A DNA stretch of 64,000 nt. It comes from Stutzerimonas stutzeri. GTDB lineage: Bacteria; Pseudomonadota; Gammaproteobacteria; Pseudomonadales; Pseudomonadaceae. A model generated the notes under the pieces. That model had not been told where the DNA came from and did no database searches. It worked only from the letters and a program-made list of their open reading frames with translations. Positions within the stretch are counted from its first letter, which is position 1; every line of letters starts with the position of its first letter. Location of the stretch: NCBI RefSeq assembly GCF_002890895.1, contig NZ_POUL01000002.1:1-64000 (forward strand). The letters run 5' to 3'. Shown here in pieces: positions 53,454-61,648 of the stretch. Both the position numbers and the translations under genes were made by a program.

Positions 53454-54944
53454 TCAGCGCTCGCTCAAGCCATGCAACTGAAGCTTTGAGTACAGGCTTG
53501 CTCTGGAGATGCCCAGCTCGACCGCTGCGCGGCGGCGGTTGCCTTTGCAGGCGAGCAGGGCGGTCTGCAAGGCGCGGCGTTCGGCCTGGGCGATGCTCTC
53601 TGCGAGGAGTTGCAGTGGGGCGTTGGGTTCCGGTGTGGGTTCAGCAAGCATCGGCTCACTGGGGGTGAAGGCAGCCTGCGGCGCGGCGGCAGTCTTCGCG
53701 CCCAACAGCGGCAGGAAATGGCGCGCTTCCAGCGGTGTGCCATCCGCGCTCAGCTGTGCGCGTTCTAGTAGGTTGCCCAATTCGCGCACGTTGCCGCGCC
53801 AGGGCTGGTTACAGAGCAATGCAATGGCGCTCGGCGCAAGTTCCATCGGAGCCTGCCCGGAGCGGTTGGCAATGTCATCGAGCAGATGTTCGATCACGGC
53901 GGGTATGTCGGCGGCACGGTCGCGCAACGGCGGCACCTGCAGCGCCAGCACGTTGAGTCGATAATAGAGGTCATCGCGAAACTCGCCGGCAGCGACCTTG
54001 GCTTCCAGATCAATGTGCGTGGCGGCGATCACCCGCACGTTCAGTGGCTTGACCTGATTGGAGCCCAGTGGCTCGATTTCCTGCTCCTGCAGCACCCGCA
54101 ACAGCTTGGCTTGCAGGGCCAATGGGAGGTCGCCGATTTCGTCGAGAAAAAGCGTGCCCCCGTTGGCCACTTCGAACTTGCCGATGCGCGCCTTGCGATC
54201 TGCACCAGTAAAGGCGCCAGGCGCGGTGCCGAACAGCTCGGCTTCGACCAATGTCTCTGGAATCGCCGCGACGTTGACGGCAACGAAAGGCCCATTGGCG
54301 CGCGGCGACAGGTTATGAATGCCCTGAGCCAGCAGCTCCTTGCCGGTGCCGGTCTCGCCGCGGATCAGCACGGTGGCGTCCAGCTGTGCGGCGCGACGAG
54401 CCTGACGTTTAACTTCACTGGCGGCCGGGCTGGTGCCGATAAAGCCTGCAATGGTGTAGCGCGCCCGGCGAGCCTTGGCCAGCTCGTTCTGGGTCGCGAC
54501 CAGCTGCGTCTGCAGCGTGGTGAACTTGGACATCAAGGGCTTCAGGTGCCGGGCTCGGTCGAACAGCACGAAACCCAGGGCGCCGACCAGGGTGCCGTCC
54601 TCGTCACGAAGCGGGATTCGCGTCACGACAAAATGCTCGCTGCCGAAAGCCATCAGATCGAGCATGCTCGGCTGGCCGCTCTCCACCACTTCGCGCAAGC
54701 GGCTGGCGGGCAGCACTTCTTCGATTTCCTTGCCGAGAACACTGCGCGGGTCGCTGATGCCGATCTTTTCCGCGTATTTGTCATTGATCCAGACGATACG
54801 CGCCTGGCGATTGACCGCGATGGTGCCTTCGCACTGAGCATTGAGGTGGTCGAACAGCAGCGGCATGGCCACCGCACGGAAGCGTTCGGGCGATACGCCG
54901 ATGGTCAGGCCGTTGAGGTCAAGGTCGTTGCGGGCGATTGCCAT
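53454..54944 (-). CDS. Sigma-54 enhancer-binding activator (PAS-AAA+-Fis), HbcR-like
   Basis: 496 residues: PAS-like sensor (about 25-135), coiled coil (about 138-160), AAA+ domain (about 165-400) and a Fis-type HTH (about 465-492). Walker A is GETGTGK at 196-202, the sigma-54 contact loop GAFTGA at 243-248 is intact, and Walker B is in GTLFLDEIGDL. It would bind upstream dyads and open sigma-54 promoters. It lies 76 bases after dctM, so is likely in the TRAP operon, and opposite bdhA. In P. aeruginosa an activator of this kind (PA2005/HbcR) controls 3-hydroxybutyrate use; I infer the same role here. The start has no strong ribosome site. Confidence 0.9.
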   Translation of the reverse strand: MAIARNDLDLNGLTIGVSPERFRAVAMPLLFDHLNAQCEGTIAVNRQARIVWINDKYAEKIGISDPRSVLGKEIEEVLPASRLREVVESGQPSMLDLMAFGSEHFVVTRIPLRDEDGTLVGALGFVLFDRARHLKPLMSKFTTLQTQLVATQNELAKARRARYTIAGFIGTSPAASEVKRQARRAAQLDATVLIRGETGTGKELLAQGIHNLSPRANGPFVAVNVAAIPETLVEAELFGTAPGAFTGADRKARIGKFEVANGGTLFLDEIGDLPLALQAKLLRVLQEQEIEPLGSNQVKPLNVRVIAATHIDLEAKVAAGEFRDDLYYRLNVLALQVPPLRDRAADIPAVIEHLLDDIANRSGQAPMELAPSAIALLCNQPWRGNVRELGNLLERAQLSADGTPLEARHFLPLLGAKTAAAPQAAFTPSEPMLAEPTPEPNAPLQLLAESIAQAERRALQTALLACKGNRRRAAVELGISRASLYSKLQLHGLSER

Positions 54945-55020
54945 GGGTTCGAGCTGTCCGGTGAGGTTCGGCCGATTATGGAAGGCGCCGGCTGCCGTGG
55001 GCAAGGCAACCGGTCCGGGC

Positions 55021-56388
55021 TCAGAGTCCGTACACCTCGTTGGGTAGCCACGTCGCCAGCGGCGCAAAGAAGAACACCAAGGCCAGGCCGAGCAGCTGAA
55101 TCAGGATGTAGGGCATAACGCCGAGATAGACGTCCCGCGTCGTGACCTCCGGAGGGCAGACCCCCTTGATGTAGAACAGCGCGAAGCCCACGGGCGGAGT
55201 CAGGAAGGAGGTTTGCAGGCACAGCGCGAAGAGCACCGCGAACCAGAGCGGGTCGACACCCATGGAAAACAGCACCGGCGCAACCAGCGGCAGGATGATC
55301 AGCGTGATCTCCACCCAGTCCAGGAAAAAGCCCAGCAGGAAGGTGATGAACAGTACGGTTAGCAGCACACCGGTCTGACCGAACGGCAAACCCGTGAGCG
55401 CGGCACGGATCACGTCATCACCGCCCAGGCCGCGCAACACTGCGGCGAACACCGTGGCGCCGATAAAGATGCCGAAGATGAATGCCGAGGTGCGGCTGGT
55501 CTGGTAGAGCGCTTCCTTCAATACCGCCATGTTCAGCTTGCGGCTGAGGGCCGCCATCAGCACCGCACCAAACGCACCGACCGCAGACGCTTCCGTCGTT
55601 GTAGCGATACCGAAGAAGATCGAGCCGAGCACGGCCAGAATCAGGACGAAGGGCGGCACCACTGCCCAGAACACATCGATCAGCGCCTTGGCATCAAGCT
55701 TCTGGCGATTGGCAGGAGCAGGCGCAAAGTCCTTCTTCAGCCACGACACCACCACGATGTAGAGGATGTACATCAGGGCCAGCATCATCCCGGGTACCAG
55801 AGCACCCATGAACAGCTTGCCCACCGAGGCTTCGGAGGTGCCGAGTCGGTCGGCCATCAGGACCAGCATGATGCTAGGCGGAATCAGAATGCCCAGCGTA
55901 CCGACCGAACAAGCGGTGCCGACGGCAAGGCTCTTGTTGTATTTGGCCTGCAGCATCGGCCCGATCGAGAGCATGCCGAGCAAGGCCACCGAGGCGCCGA
56001 CGATACCGGTAGAAGCGGCCAGCAAAATGCCCACCAGCACCACTGTTACGGCGTAACCACCACGCAACGGACCGAGCACCCGGACCAGGCTGTGCATCAG
56101 CCGCTCGGCGATGCCGGAGCGGTCGAGCATGATGCCCATGAAGATGAAAAGCGGCAGGGCAACCATCAGCTCATTGGCGACAATGCCGTAGATGCGTGCG
56201 TCCAGTACCCCGATGGTGCCGTCCCAGGTGAACCAGAGGTCAGCATCGAAGTGCTCGACCATGACGTGCCCGAGTACCGCGAACAACAACCCGATGCCGG
56301 CCAGTGACCAGGCGACCGGAAAGCCAAGCAGCAGCAGCCCCATGAAGGTGGCGAACATGCTGATGACGAGAATTTCTTCCAGACCCAT
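55021..56388 (-). CDS. dctM: TRAP transporter large permease (DctM)
   Basis: 455-residue large membrane subunit of a tripartite ATP-independent periplasmic transporter, with about twelve hydrophobic segments that carry the Na+-coupled transport path. Family stretches: FATFMGLLLLGFPVAWSLAG, PLFIFMGIMLDRSGIA, GILIPPSIMLVL and TEASAVGAFGAVL. It lies 16 bases after dctQ. The start MGLEEILVISMF was preferred; 16 further upstream codons are open but overlap the dctQ end. Substrate unknown. Confidence 0.93.
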   Translation of the reverse strand: MGLEEILVISMFATFMGLLLLGFPVAWSLAGIGLLFAVLGHVMVEHFDADLWFTWDGTIGVLDARIYGIVANELMVALPLFIFMGIMLDRSGIAERLMHSLVRVLGPLRGGYAVTVVLVGILLAASTGIVGASVALLGMLSIGPMLQAKYNKSLAVGTACSVGTLGILIPPSIMLVLMADRLGTSEASVGKLFMGALVPGMMLALMYILYIVVVSWLKKDFAPAPANRQKLDAKALIDVFWAVVPPFVLILAVLGSIFFGIATTTEASAVGAFGAVLMAALSRKLNMAVLKEALYQTSRTSAFIFGIFIGATVFAAVLRGLGGDDVIRAALTGLPFGQTGVLLTVLFITFLLGFFLDWVEITLIILPLVAPVLFSMGVDPLWFAVLFALCLQTSFLTPPVGFALFYIKGVCPPEVTTRDVYLGVMPYILIQLLGLALVFFFAPLATWLPNEVYGL

Positions 56389-56404
56389 GATTACGGCTAC
56401 TCCA

Positions 56405-57025
56405 TCAGGGCTGCGAATGGCCGCGGTCGCGGTCATGCGTCGGGGCTATAAAAGCCCGGGGAAAGTTGAATAGCAGCGTGCTGCAGCGTGTGGCCCGTGA
56501 CAGCAAGGCCAGCGCAACCAGCGTCAGCCCGATGGGCAATACGCTCTTGAAGATGTAACGGTGCGGCAGCCCGCTTGGCGCCTGAGAACGCTCGTCATAG
56601 ATGAAGGCTTGGTAGGCGAAGGGCACCAGCGCATCGACCATCAGCACCACGATCGGCAATGCCAATATCAGGATCGCCAGCAGTTCGATGAGGGCCTGGC
56701 TGCGCAGCGTGAATTTCTCGCGCAGCACGTCGACGCGGACATGGTCGTCACGCACCACGGCATAGGCCAGGGCGAGCATCAAAGCGGCACCGAACAGATG
56801 CCAGGACAATTCTTCCAACGCGATCGAGCCGCGAGACAGCACGAAGCGGCTGAACACGTTGGTCAGCACCACCGCCAGGACCAGCAGCCAGATCCATGCG
56901 CTGGCTTCACCGATGGCGACAAGCGCCTTGTCCAGCCACCAAGACAGTTTGTTGTGAGGCAGTGCATCCGCTTGAGCGGCAGGCACTGCGTCATTAGGGG
57001 AAACGGGATGAGCGGACACGGCCAC
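56405..57025 (-). CDS. dctQ: TRAP transporter small permease (DctQ)
   Basis: 206-residue small membrane subunit with four predicted membrane segments (for example ASAWIWLLVLAVVLTNVFSRF and ALMLALAYAVVRDDHVRVD, the latter a DctQ hallmark). It bridges DctM and the binding protein. The start is a GTG at 57025; a second GTG two codons later, with GAGG before it, is equally likely. A long stem-loop separates it from dctP. Confidence 0.88.
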   Translation of the reverse strand: MAVSAHPVSPNDAVPAAQADALPHNKLSWWLDKALVAIGEASAWIWLLVLAVVLTNVFSRFVLSRGSIALEELSWHLFGAALMLALAYAVVRDDHVRVDVLREKFTLRSQALIELLAILILALPIVVLMVDALVPFAYQAFIYDERSQAPSGLPHRYIFKSVLPIGLTLVALALLSRATRCSTLLFNFPRAFIAPTHDRDRGHSQP

Positions 57026-57100
57026 CTCGGAGATCCGAACCAGGAGAAAGCACGGCGCGAACCGTGCGCTAGAGACCTGTCAGGTTGGCAAGATTCTTCA

Positions 57101-57172
57101 CCTGCTGTGCTAAGACTGCGTTACTGCGCTTCGGCAGTTGCCGACCGACCGCAGAGACCTCAGCACAGCAGG
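57101..57172. repeat. Stem-loop between dctP and dctQ
   Basis: CCTGCTGTGCT (57101-57111) has a perfect inverted copy at 57162-57172 with about 50 bases between. Located in the 202-base dctP-dctQ spacer, it could stabilise the dctP part of the transcript, giving more binding protein than permease, as in other TRAP and ABC operons (inference). Confidence 0.55.
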
Positions 57173-57227
57173 ATCCAAACGTTGATGAAAGGCCAACCCT
57201 AGCGGGTACTAGGCTTTGCTGAGTGGA

Positions 57228-58313
57228 TCACTCGTACTGGTAGTAATCGCGCGGCAAGTAGCCTTTGCCGTGCCAGATCGAGTGATGCTTCATGAAGTCG
57301 CGCTGGCTGCTCAGAACGCGGTTGAACATCTCGTCCTTGGCGGCTATTTCATCGAGCACTTCGTTGGTTACGCGCTCCAGCTCACGCAGTACTTCTTCAG
57401 GCAGCACCTGGGCCTTCACGCCTTGCTTTTCGTACTCGCGCAAGGCGGTCGGCTGGGCCCACTCGCTCTCGGCAAAGCCTTTGAGCGTGGCCGACTCGCA
57501 ACCCATCTCGATCAACGCGCGGCTCTGTGGCTCAAGCTTGTCCCAGACGTCCTTGTTGACCAGCAGGTGCGAGGTGGTCAGCGTCTGGTGCCAGCCCGGC
57601 ATGATGTAGTTCTTGATGATCTGATCGAGGCCCAGCATCTTGTCGATTGCTGGCTGCGAGAACTCGGTGGCGTCGATGGTCTTGCGCTCCAGCGCCTGAT
57701 AGATCTCGCCGCCGGGGATCATGGTGACCGAGGCGCCGAGCTTCTCCAGTACCTTGCCGCCGATGCCGGCAAAGCGGATGCGCAGGCCATCGAAGTCTTC
57801 CAGCTTCTCGATTGGCTGGGCAAACCAACCCGCGCCCTCAGGACCGATGATGCTGCAGAGCATCGGGTGAATGTTGCGCTCGGCATAAATCTCTTCCAGC
57901 AGCTTCTTGCCATCACCCTCGTAGTACCAGGCCAGATAGGCTGGCGGCTCCATATTGAAGGGTGCGCCGGAGTACAGGGGGAGTGAGGCAATTGTGCCCT
58001 GGTCGTAGCCGATCCAGGTGTAGCCAGCGGGGTACTTGCCGTTGCTGACTGCATCCATGATTTCGAAGGGTGGCACCAGTTCGCCAGGCTCGTAGTAGCG
58101 CAGCTGGATATCACCGCCAGAAATGGCTTTGAGGGATTCTGAGAGATGCTTGATAGGTGTGGTCAGACCGACCAGGTGAGAGGGAAAGGCCAGGGGCACT
58201 TGCCAGCGAATCTTCTCGGCTGCCATGACGTCAGTGCTGATCAGGCTGGCGCTGAGAAGGGTGGTAGCACCGATGGCGCAGGCGAGTCGGGACAGCTTTT
58301 TGGATATCGACAT
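57228..58313 (-). CDS. dctP: TRAP transporter substrate-binding protein (DctP)
   Basis: 361-residue periplasmic binding protein. A signal peptide ends around DVMA near residue 34, and the mature chain starts AEKIRWQVPLAFPSHLVG. The features GLRIRFAGIGGKVLEKLGAS and PGGEIYQALERKTIDATEF are DctP-typical, including the conserved substrate-binding arginine. It resembles the mannitol/chloroaromatic subgroup. AAGGAAACC precedes the ATG. First gene of dctP-dctQ-dctM-activator, with a sigma-54-type promoter and three dyads upstream. A 3-hydroxyacid is a reasonable guess at the ligand given the bdhA neighbour, but this is inference. Confidence 0.92.
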   Translation of the reverse strand: MSISKKLSRLACAIGATTLLSASLISTDVMAAEKIRWQVPLAFPSHLVGLTTPIKHLSESLKAISGGDIQLRYYEPGELVPPFEIMDAVSNGKYPAGYTWIGYDQGTIASLPLYSGAPFNMEPPAYLAWYYEGDGKKLLEEIYAERNIHPMLCSIIGPEGAGWFAQPIEKLEDFDGLRIRFAGIGGKVLEKLGASVTMIPGGEIYQALERKTIDATEFSQPAIDKMLGLDQIIKNYIMPGWHQTLTTSHLLVNKDVWDKLEPQSRALIEMGCESATLKGFAESEWAQPTALREYEKQGVKAQVLPEEVLRELERVTNEVLDEIAAKDEMFNRVLSSQRDFMKHHSIWHGKGYLPRDYYQYE

Positions 58314-58444
58314 TGCAGGTTTCCTTCTTTTTTTTGTTTTGGTAACCAGAGGCGCGGGCCGGCGTTCAGTTGGCCGGAAAGCGAGACGAGGCAGCACTGA
58401 TTTATCGTCCCGCCAGGTGTTCTGGCGTCTTGCCTGTATTACTT

Positions 58445-58460
58445 AGCAGGTTCTGTGCCT
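58445..58460 (-). promoter_or_regulatory. Sigma-54 (-24/-12) promoter of the TRAP operon
   Basis: On the minus strand: AGGCACAGAACCTGCT, with GG-N10-GC spacing, GGCAC at -24 and CTGC at -12. It is a weaker match than those before bdhA and the porin. The dctP ATG is about 130 bases downstream. The remaining spacer (58314-58690) holds the dyads and no gene. Confidence 0.6.
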
Positions 58461-58524
58461 GACTGTGGGAAAACCTGATAACCCACGGGCCAGAGGCTTA
58501 TCGGCGTTCAGCCAATTTTGCATG

Positions 58525-58603
58525 TGTCCAACTGGCCGGACACTCATCCGCGCCGACCTAAGGGCTGTCCAAACCTCTGGACTGATGTCTATATATCTGG
58601 ACC
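58525..58603. promoter_or_regulatory. Three enhancer dyads upstream of the TRAP operon
   Basis: TGTCC-AACTGGCC-GGACA (58525-58542, perfect), TGTCC-AAACCTCT-GGACT (58566-58583, nine of ten) and TGTCT-ATATATCT-GGACC (58586-58603, eight of ten). Centre spacings are 41 and 20 bases (about four and two turns). The centres lie about 73, 114 and 134 bases from the promoter edge. Likely binding sites of the activator encoded in the same operon. Confidence 0.7.
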
Positions 58604-58690
58604 CGAAGGCTCAATCCGGCAGCAAGCATGACGTTAGGAGCGCTGCGATCTTTCCCTCTAGGGTGCTTTAAGCGAAAGCGGGGGCCGGAC

Positions 58691-59086
58691 TCAGCCCACA
58701 TCCTTTTCCACGGTCGCCTTCAGCGCGGTGAGGCAACGTTCTTCGGCGGTATCAAGTTCCAGCTGCATTTGCTGAATATCAAGCAATTGCTGTTCGAGCT
58801 GCTGGCGGCGTTCGGCAATCATGCCAAGCATGATGTTCAGCTGTTTCTGGTTGCCGGCCTTGGGGTCGTAGAGTTCGATCAGGGTCTTGCATTCGGCGAG
58901 CGAGAAGCCGATGCGCTTGCCACGCAGGATGAGCTTCAGGGCGACACGATCCTTGGGGGTGTAGATACGCTCCTGGCCGCGCCGCTTCGGCGAGAGCATG
59001 CCTTGTTCTTCATAGAAGCGTATGGCGCGGGTGGTGATATCGAGCTCGTTGGCCAAATCGGAAATGCTGTACGTCTGCTTTGCCAT
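58691..59086 (-). CDS. liuR: LiuR, MerR-type regulator of leucine catabolism
   Basis: 131-residue MerR-family regulator. The winged HTH is at the N-terminus (TYSISDLANELDITTRAIRFYEEQG), followed by LILRGKRIGFSLAECKTLIELYDP and a coiled dimerisation helix (RRQQLEQQLLDIQQMQLELD). This sequence is characteristic of LiuR/GnyR, which controls the liu genes for leucine and isovalerate breakdown. Here it is the distal gene on the minus strand, behind the CoA-transferase pair, rather than heading liuABCDE; the liuABC genes are not in the window. Confidence 0.88.
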   Translation of the reverse strand: MAKQTYSISDLANELDITTRAIRFYEEQGMLSPKRRGQERIYTPKDRVALKLILRGKRIGFSLAECKTLIELYDPKAGNQKQLNIMLGMIAERRQQLEQQLLDIQQMQLELDTAEERCLTALKATVEKDVG

Positions 59087-59216
59087 GAAGGTATCCAGTT
59101 CTGCCTATCCACCCACGACTCACGGAGCCGGGCGCGTTTACTACGGTTTGAAAGCGAGTCAAGGCTACACGCTGCGTTGGCCCGATGCACAGTGGCGTCG
59201 GGCCATATCGCGCCAC

Positions 59217-59843
59217 TCACTGCTGGATCGAACAACCGGTGGCGTCTTGTAGCTCCTCGAAGCTCACCCCGTCGGCCAGCTCTACCAGCTTCAGGCCTTG
59301 CTCGGTCACGTCAAGCACGCCCAGATCGGTAATGATCCGGTTGACTACACCGACGCCGGTCAGCGGCAGGTCGCATTGCTTGATGATCTTGTGCGCGCCC
59401 TTGGCGGTGTGCTCCATCAAGACGACCACGCGCTTGACCCCAGCCACCAGATCCATCGCACCGCCCATGCCCTTGACCATCTTGCCGGGGATCATCCAGT
59501 TCGCCAGGTCGCCTTTCTCCGAGACCTGCATGGCGCCAAGGATGGCCAGATTGATATGGCCGCCGCGGATCATGCCGAAACTCATCGCATTGTCGAAGAA
59601 GGCGCTGCCGGGGAGGGCGGTGACGGTCTGCTTGCCGGCATTGATCAGGTCCGGGTCGATCTCGTCTTCGGTAGGGAAAGGACCGATGCCGAGCAGGCCA
59701 TTCTCACTCTGCAGCCAGACGTCCATCCCTTCGGGAATGTAGTTGGCGACGAGAGTCGGCAAGCCGATGCCCAGGTTGACGTAGAAACCGTCCTGCAGCT
59801 CCTGCGCGGCGCGTTGCGCCATCTGTTCGCGTGTCCAGGCCAT
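59217..59843 (-). CDS. 3-oxoacid CoA-transferase, subunit B
   Basis: Beta subunit (208 residues) of a succinyl-CoA:3-ketoacid CoA-transferase. The catalytic Glu is in [14 protein letters not shown], after [18 protein letters not shown]. It is a paralogue of the 5.1-kb subunit and ends [12 protein letters not shown]. It follows its A subunit by two bases, with GAGGAG overlapping the A stop, so they are coupled. Position behind liuE suggests it activates the acetoacetate released by HMG-CoA lyase; it could also take acetoacetate from BdhA. Confidence 0.9.
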   Translation of the reverse strand: MAWTREQMAQRAAQELQDGFYVNLGIGLPTLVANYIPEGMDVWLQSENGLLGIGPFPTEDEIDPDLINAGKQTVTALPGSAFFDNAMSFGMIRGGHINLAILGAMQVSEKGDLANWMIPGKMVKGMGGAMDLVAGVKRVVVLMEHTAKGAHKIIKQCDLPLTGVGVVNRIITDLGVLDVTEQGLKLVELADGVSFEELQDATGCSIQQ

Positions 59844-59845
59844 GA

Positions 59846-60541
59846 TCAGCTCCTCACCGTGCGCTTTTCGATGCGCTTCTCGGCGTTCGGGTTATGGATG
59901 ATGCGCTGCACGTAAATGCCCGGCAGGTGGATCTGGTCGGCGTCCAGTTCTCCGGTTTCCACCAGATGATCAACCTCGACCACGCAGACCTTGCCTGCCA
60001 TGGCCGCCAGCGGGTTGAAGTTGCGCGCGGTCTTGTTGAAAACCAGGTTGCCGGCCTTGTCCGCCTTGTAAGCTTTGACCAGCGATACGTCGGCGGGCAG
60101 CGACTCTTCCATCACGTACCACTCGCCATTGAACTGGCGGGTTTCCTTGCCTTCGGCGATCAGCGTGCCGTAACCGGTACGGGTATAGAAGGCGGGTATG
60201 CCGGAGCCAGCGGCGCGCAGTTTCTCGGCCAGGGTGCCTTGCGGAGTGAATTCGAGTGCCAGTTCGCCGGCCAGGTACTGGCGCTCGAACTCTTTGTTCT
60301 CACCGACGTAGGAGGAAATCATCTTGCGCACCTGGCGCGTTTCGAGCAGCAGACCGAGGCCAAAGCCGTCGACGCCGGCGTTGTTGCTGATCACGGTGAG
60401 GTCTTTCCTGCCCGTGTCGCGCAGTGCCTCGATCAGTGCCTCGGGAATGCCGCACAGGCCAAAACCGCCAACGGCGAGCGTCATGCCGTCCTCGACCAGG
60501 CCGTCGAGCGCCTGCTTGGCGTTGGGATAGATCTTGTTCAT
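59846..60541 (-). CDS. 3-oxoacid CoA-transferase, subunit A
   Basis: Alpha subunit (231 residues) with [16 protein letters not shown] near residue 26, [14 protein letters not shown] and [18 protein letters not shown]. It shares its framework with the DhcA-like protein at 5.7 kb, including the [10 protein letters not shown] end. It lies about 40 bases after liuE and probably shares its transcript. Acetoacetate is the most likely acceptor, from context. Confidence 0.9.
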   Translation of the reverse strand: MNKIYPNAKQALDGLVEDGMTLAVGGFGLCGIPEALIEALRDTGRKDLTVISNNAGVDGFGLGLLLETRQVRKMISSYVGENKEFERQYLAGELALEFTPQGTLAEKLRAAGSGIPAFYTRTGYGTLIAEGKETRQFNGEWYVMEESLPADVSLVKAYKADKAGNLVFNKTARNFNPLAAMAGKVCVVEVDHLVETGELDADQIHLPGIYVQRIIHNPNAEKRIEKRTVRS

Positions 60542-60581
60542 GAAATGCCTCTTGTTATCTGAGGTTGGCTACAGACTCGGG

Positions 60582-61496
60582 TTACTCCGCGCTCAGTCGG
60601 GCCCGCGCGACGCGTGATCCGTTGGGACGACCCAGCACATCGCTGATGCGCTGACCGGCCGCGATCAGCGCGTTCAGGTCGATGCCGGTCTGGATGCCCA
60701 GGCCGTCGAGCATGTAGAGCACGTCTTCACTGGCCACATTGCCGCTGGCGCCTTTGGCATAGGGGCAGCCGCCGAGGCCTGCGACCGAACTGTCGAAGGT
60801 GCCGACGCCTTCCAGCAGGCTGGCGTAGATGTTCGCCAGCGCCTGACCATAGGTGTCGTGAAAGTGACCGGCGAGCTTGTCACGCGGAACCTCGCGACTG
60901 ACCGCCTCGATCAGCTGTCGGGTTTTGCCCGGTGTGCCGGCACCGATGGTGTCGCCCAGCGAAACCTCATAGCAGCCCATGGCGAACAGCTCGTGCGCCA
61001 CATGCGCGACGCGCTTGGGGTCTACTTCGCCTTCGTAAGGGCAGCCCAACACGCAAGAGACGTAGCCGCGTACCTGAATGCCGTTCTCGCGCGCTGCAGT
61101 CATCAGCGGAGCGAAGCGCGCCAGGCTTTCGTCGATGGAGCAGTTGATGTTCTTTTGCGAGAAGGCTTCCGAGGCGGCGCCAAACACAGCCACTTCACTG
61201 ACGCCGGCTTCGATGGCTGCTTCGAGTCCTTTCATATTGGGCGTCAGCGCGGCGTAGGTGACGCCGGGCTTCTGCTTGATCTGCGCGAACACATCGGCAG
61301 AACCCGCCATTTGTGGCACCCACTTGGGCGAGACGAAGCTGCCCACCTCGACATAGTGCAGCCCCGCGCTGGTGAGGTCGTCGACCAGGCGAACCTTGTC
61401 TGCAACGCTGATGGGCTGCTTTTCGTTCTGCAGGCCGTCGCGGGGGCCGACTTCCACAAGGCGTACCCGACGTGGCATTTCAGTGGTTGGAGTCAT
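60582..61496 (-). CDS. liuE: Hydroxymethylglutaryl-CoA lyase
   Basis: 304-residue TIM-barrel enzyme that splits HMG-CoA into acetoacetate and acetyl-CoA, the last step of leucine breakdown. Seen: VRLVEVGPRDGLQNEK (metal and catalytic Arg-Asp), GYVSCVLGCPYEG, HFHDTYGQALAN (metal histidines) and GGCPYAKGASGNVASED with the reactive Cys. GAGG precedes the ATG. The rest of the liu operon should lie to the right, but a chemoreceptor gene in the opposite direction separates it from liuD. Confidence 0.96.
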   Translation of the reverse strand: MTPTTEMPRRVRLVEVGPRDGLQNEKQPISVADKVRLVDDLTSAGLHYVEVGSFVSPKWVPQMAGSADVFAQIKQKPGVTYAALTPNMKGLEAAIEAGVSEVAVFGAASEAFSQKNINCSIDESLARFAPLMTAARENGIQVRGYVSCVLGCPYEGEVDPKRVAHVAHELFAMGCYEVSLGDTIGAGTPGKTRQLIEAVSREVPRDKLAGHFHDTYGQALANIYASLLEGVGTFDSSVAGLGGCPYAKGASGNVASEDVLYMLDGLGIQTGIDLNALIAAGQRISDVLGRPNGSRVARARLSAE

Positions 61497-61648
61497 TGGT
61501 TGTCCTCATGAACAAGTTCGAGCGCCGTGCGGTGAAAGCCGATGACCGGCAGGTCATAGCAAGACTCTGCGGCTCAAGTTATCAACAGCATGGCAGATAA
61601 AACTGGAAGCCCCGCCTCTTGCTGGCGGCACCACGTTTGAGAACCGCC

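Noticed and set aside
53886-55118. A 410-codon plus-strand open frame opposite the sigma-54 activator
   Set aside because: Antisense to an intact AAA+ activator; product is low-complexity and unlike any family.
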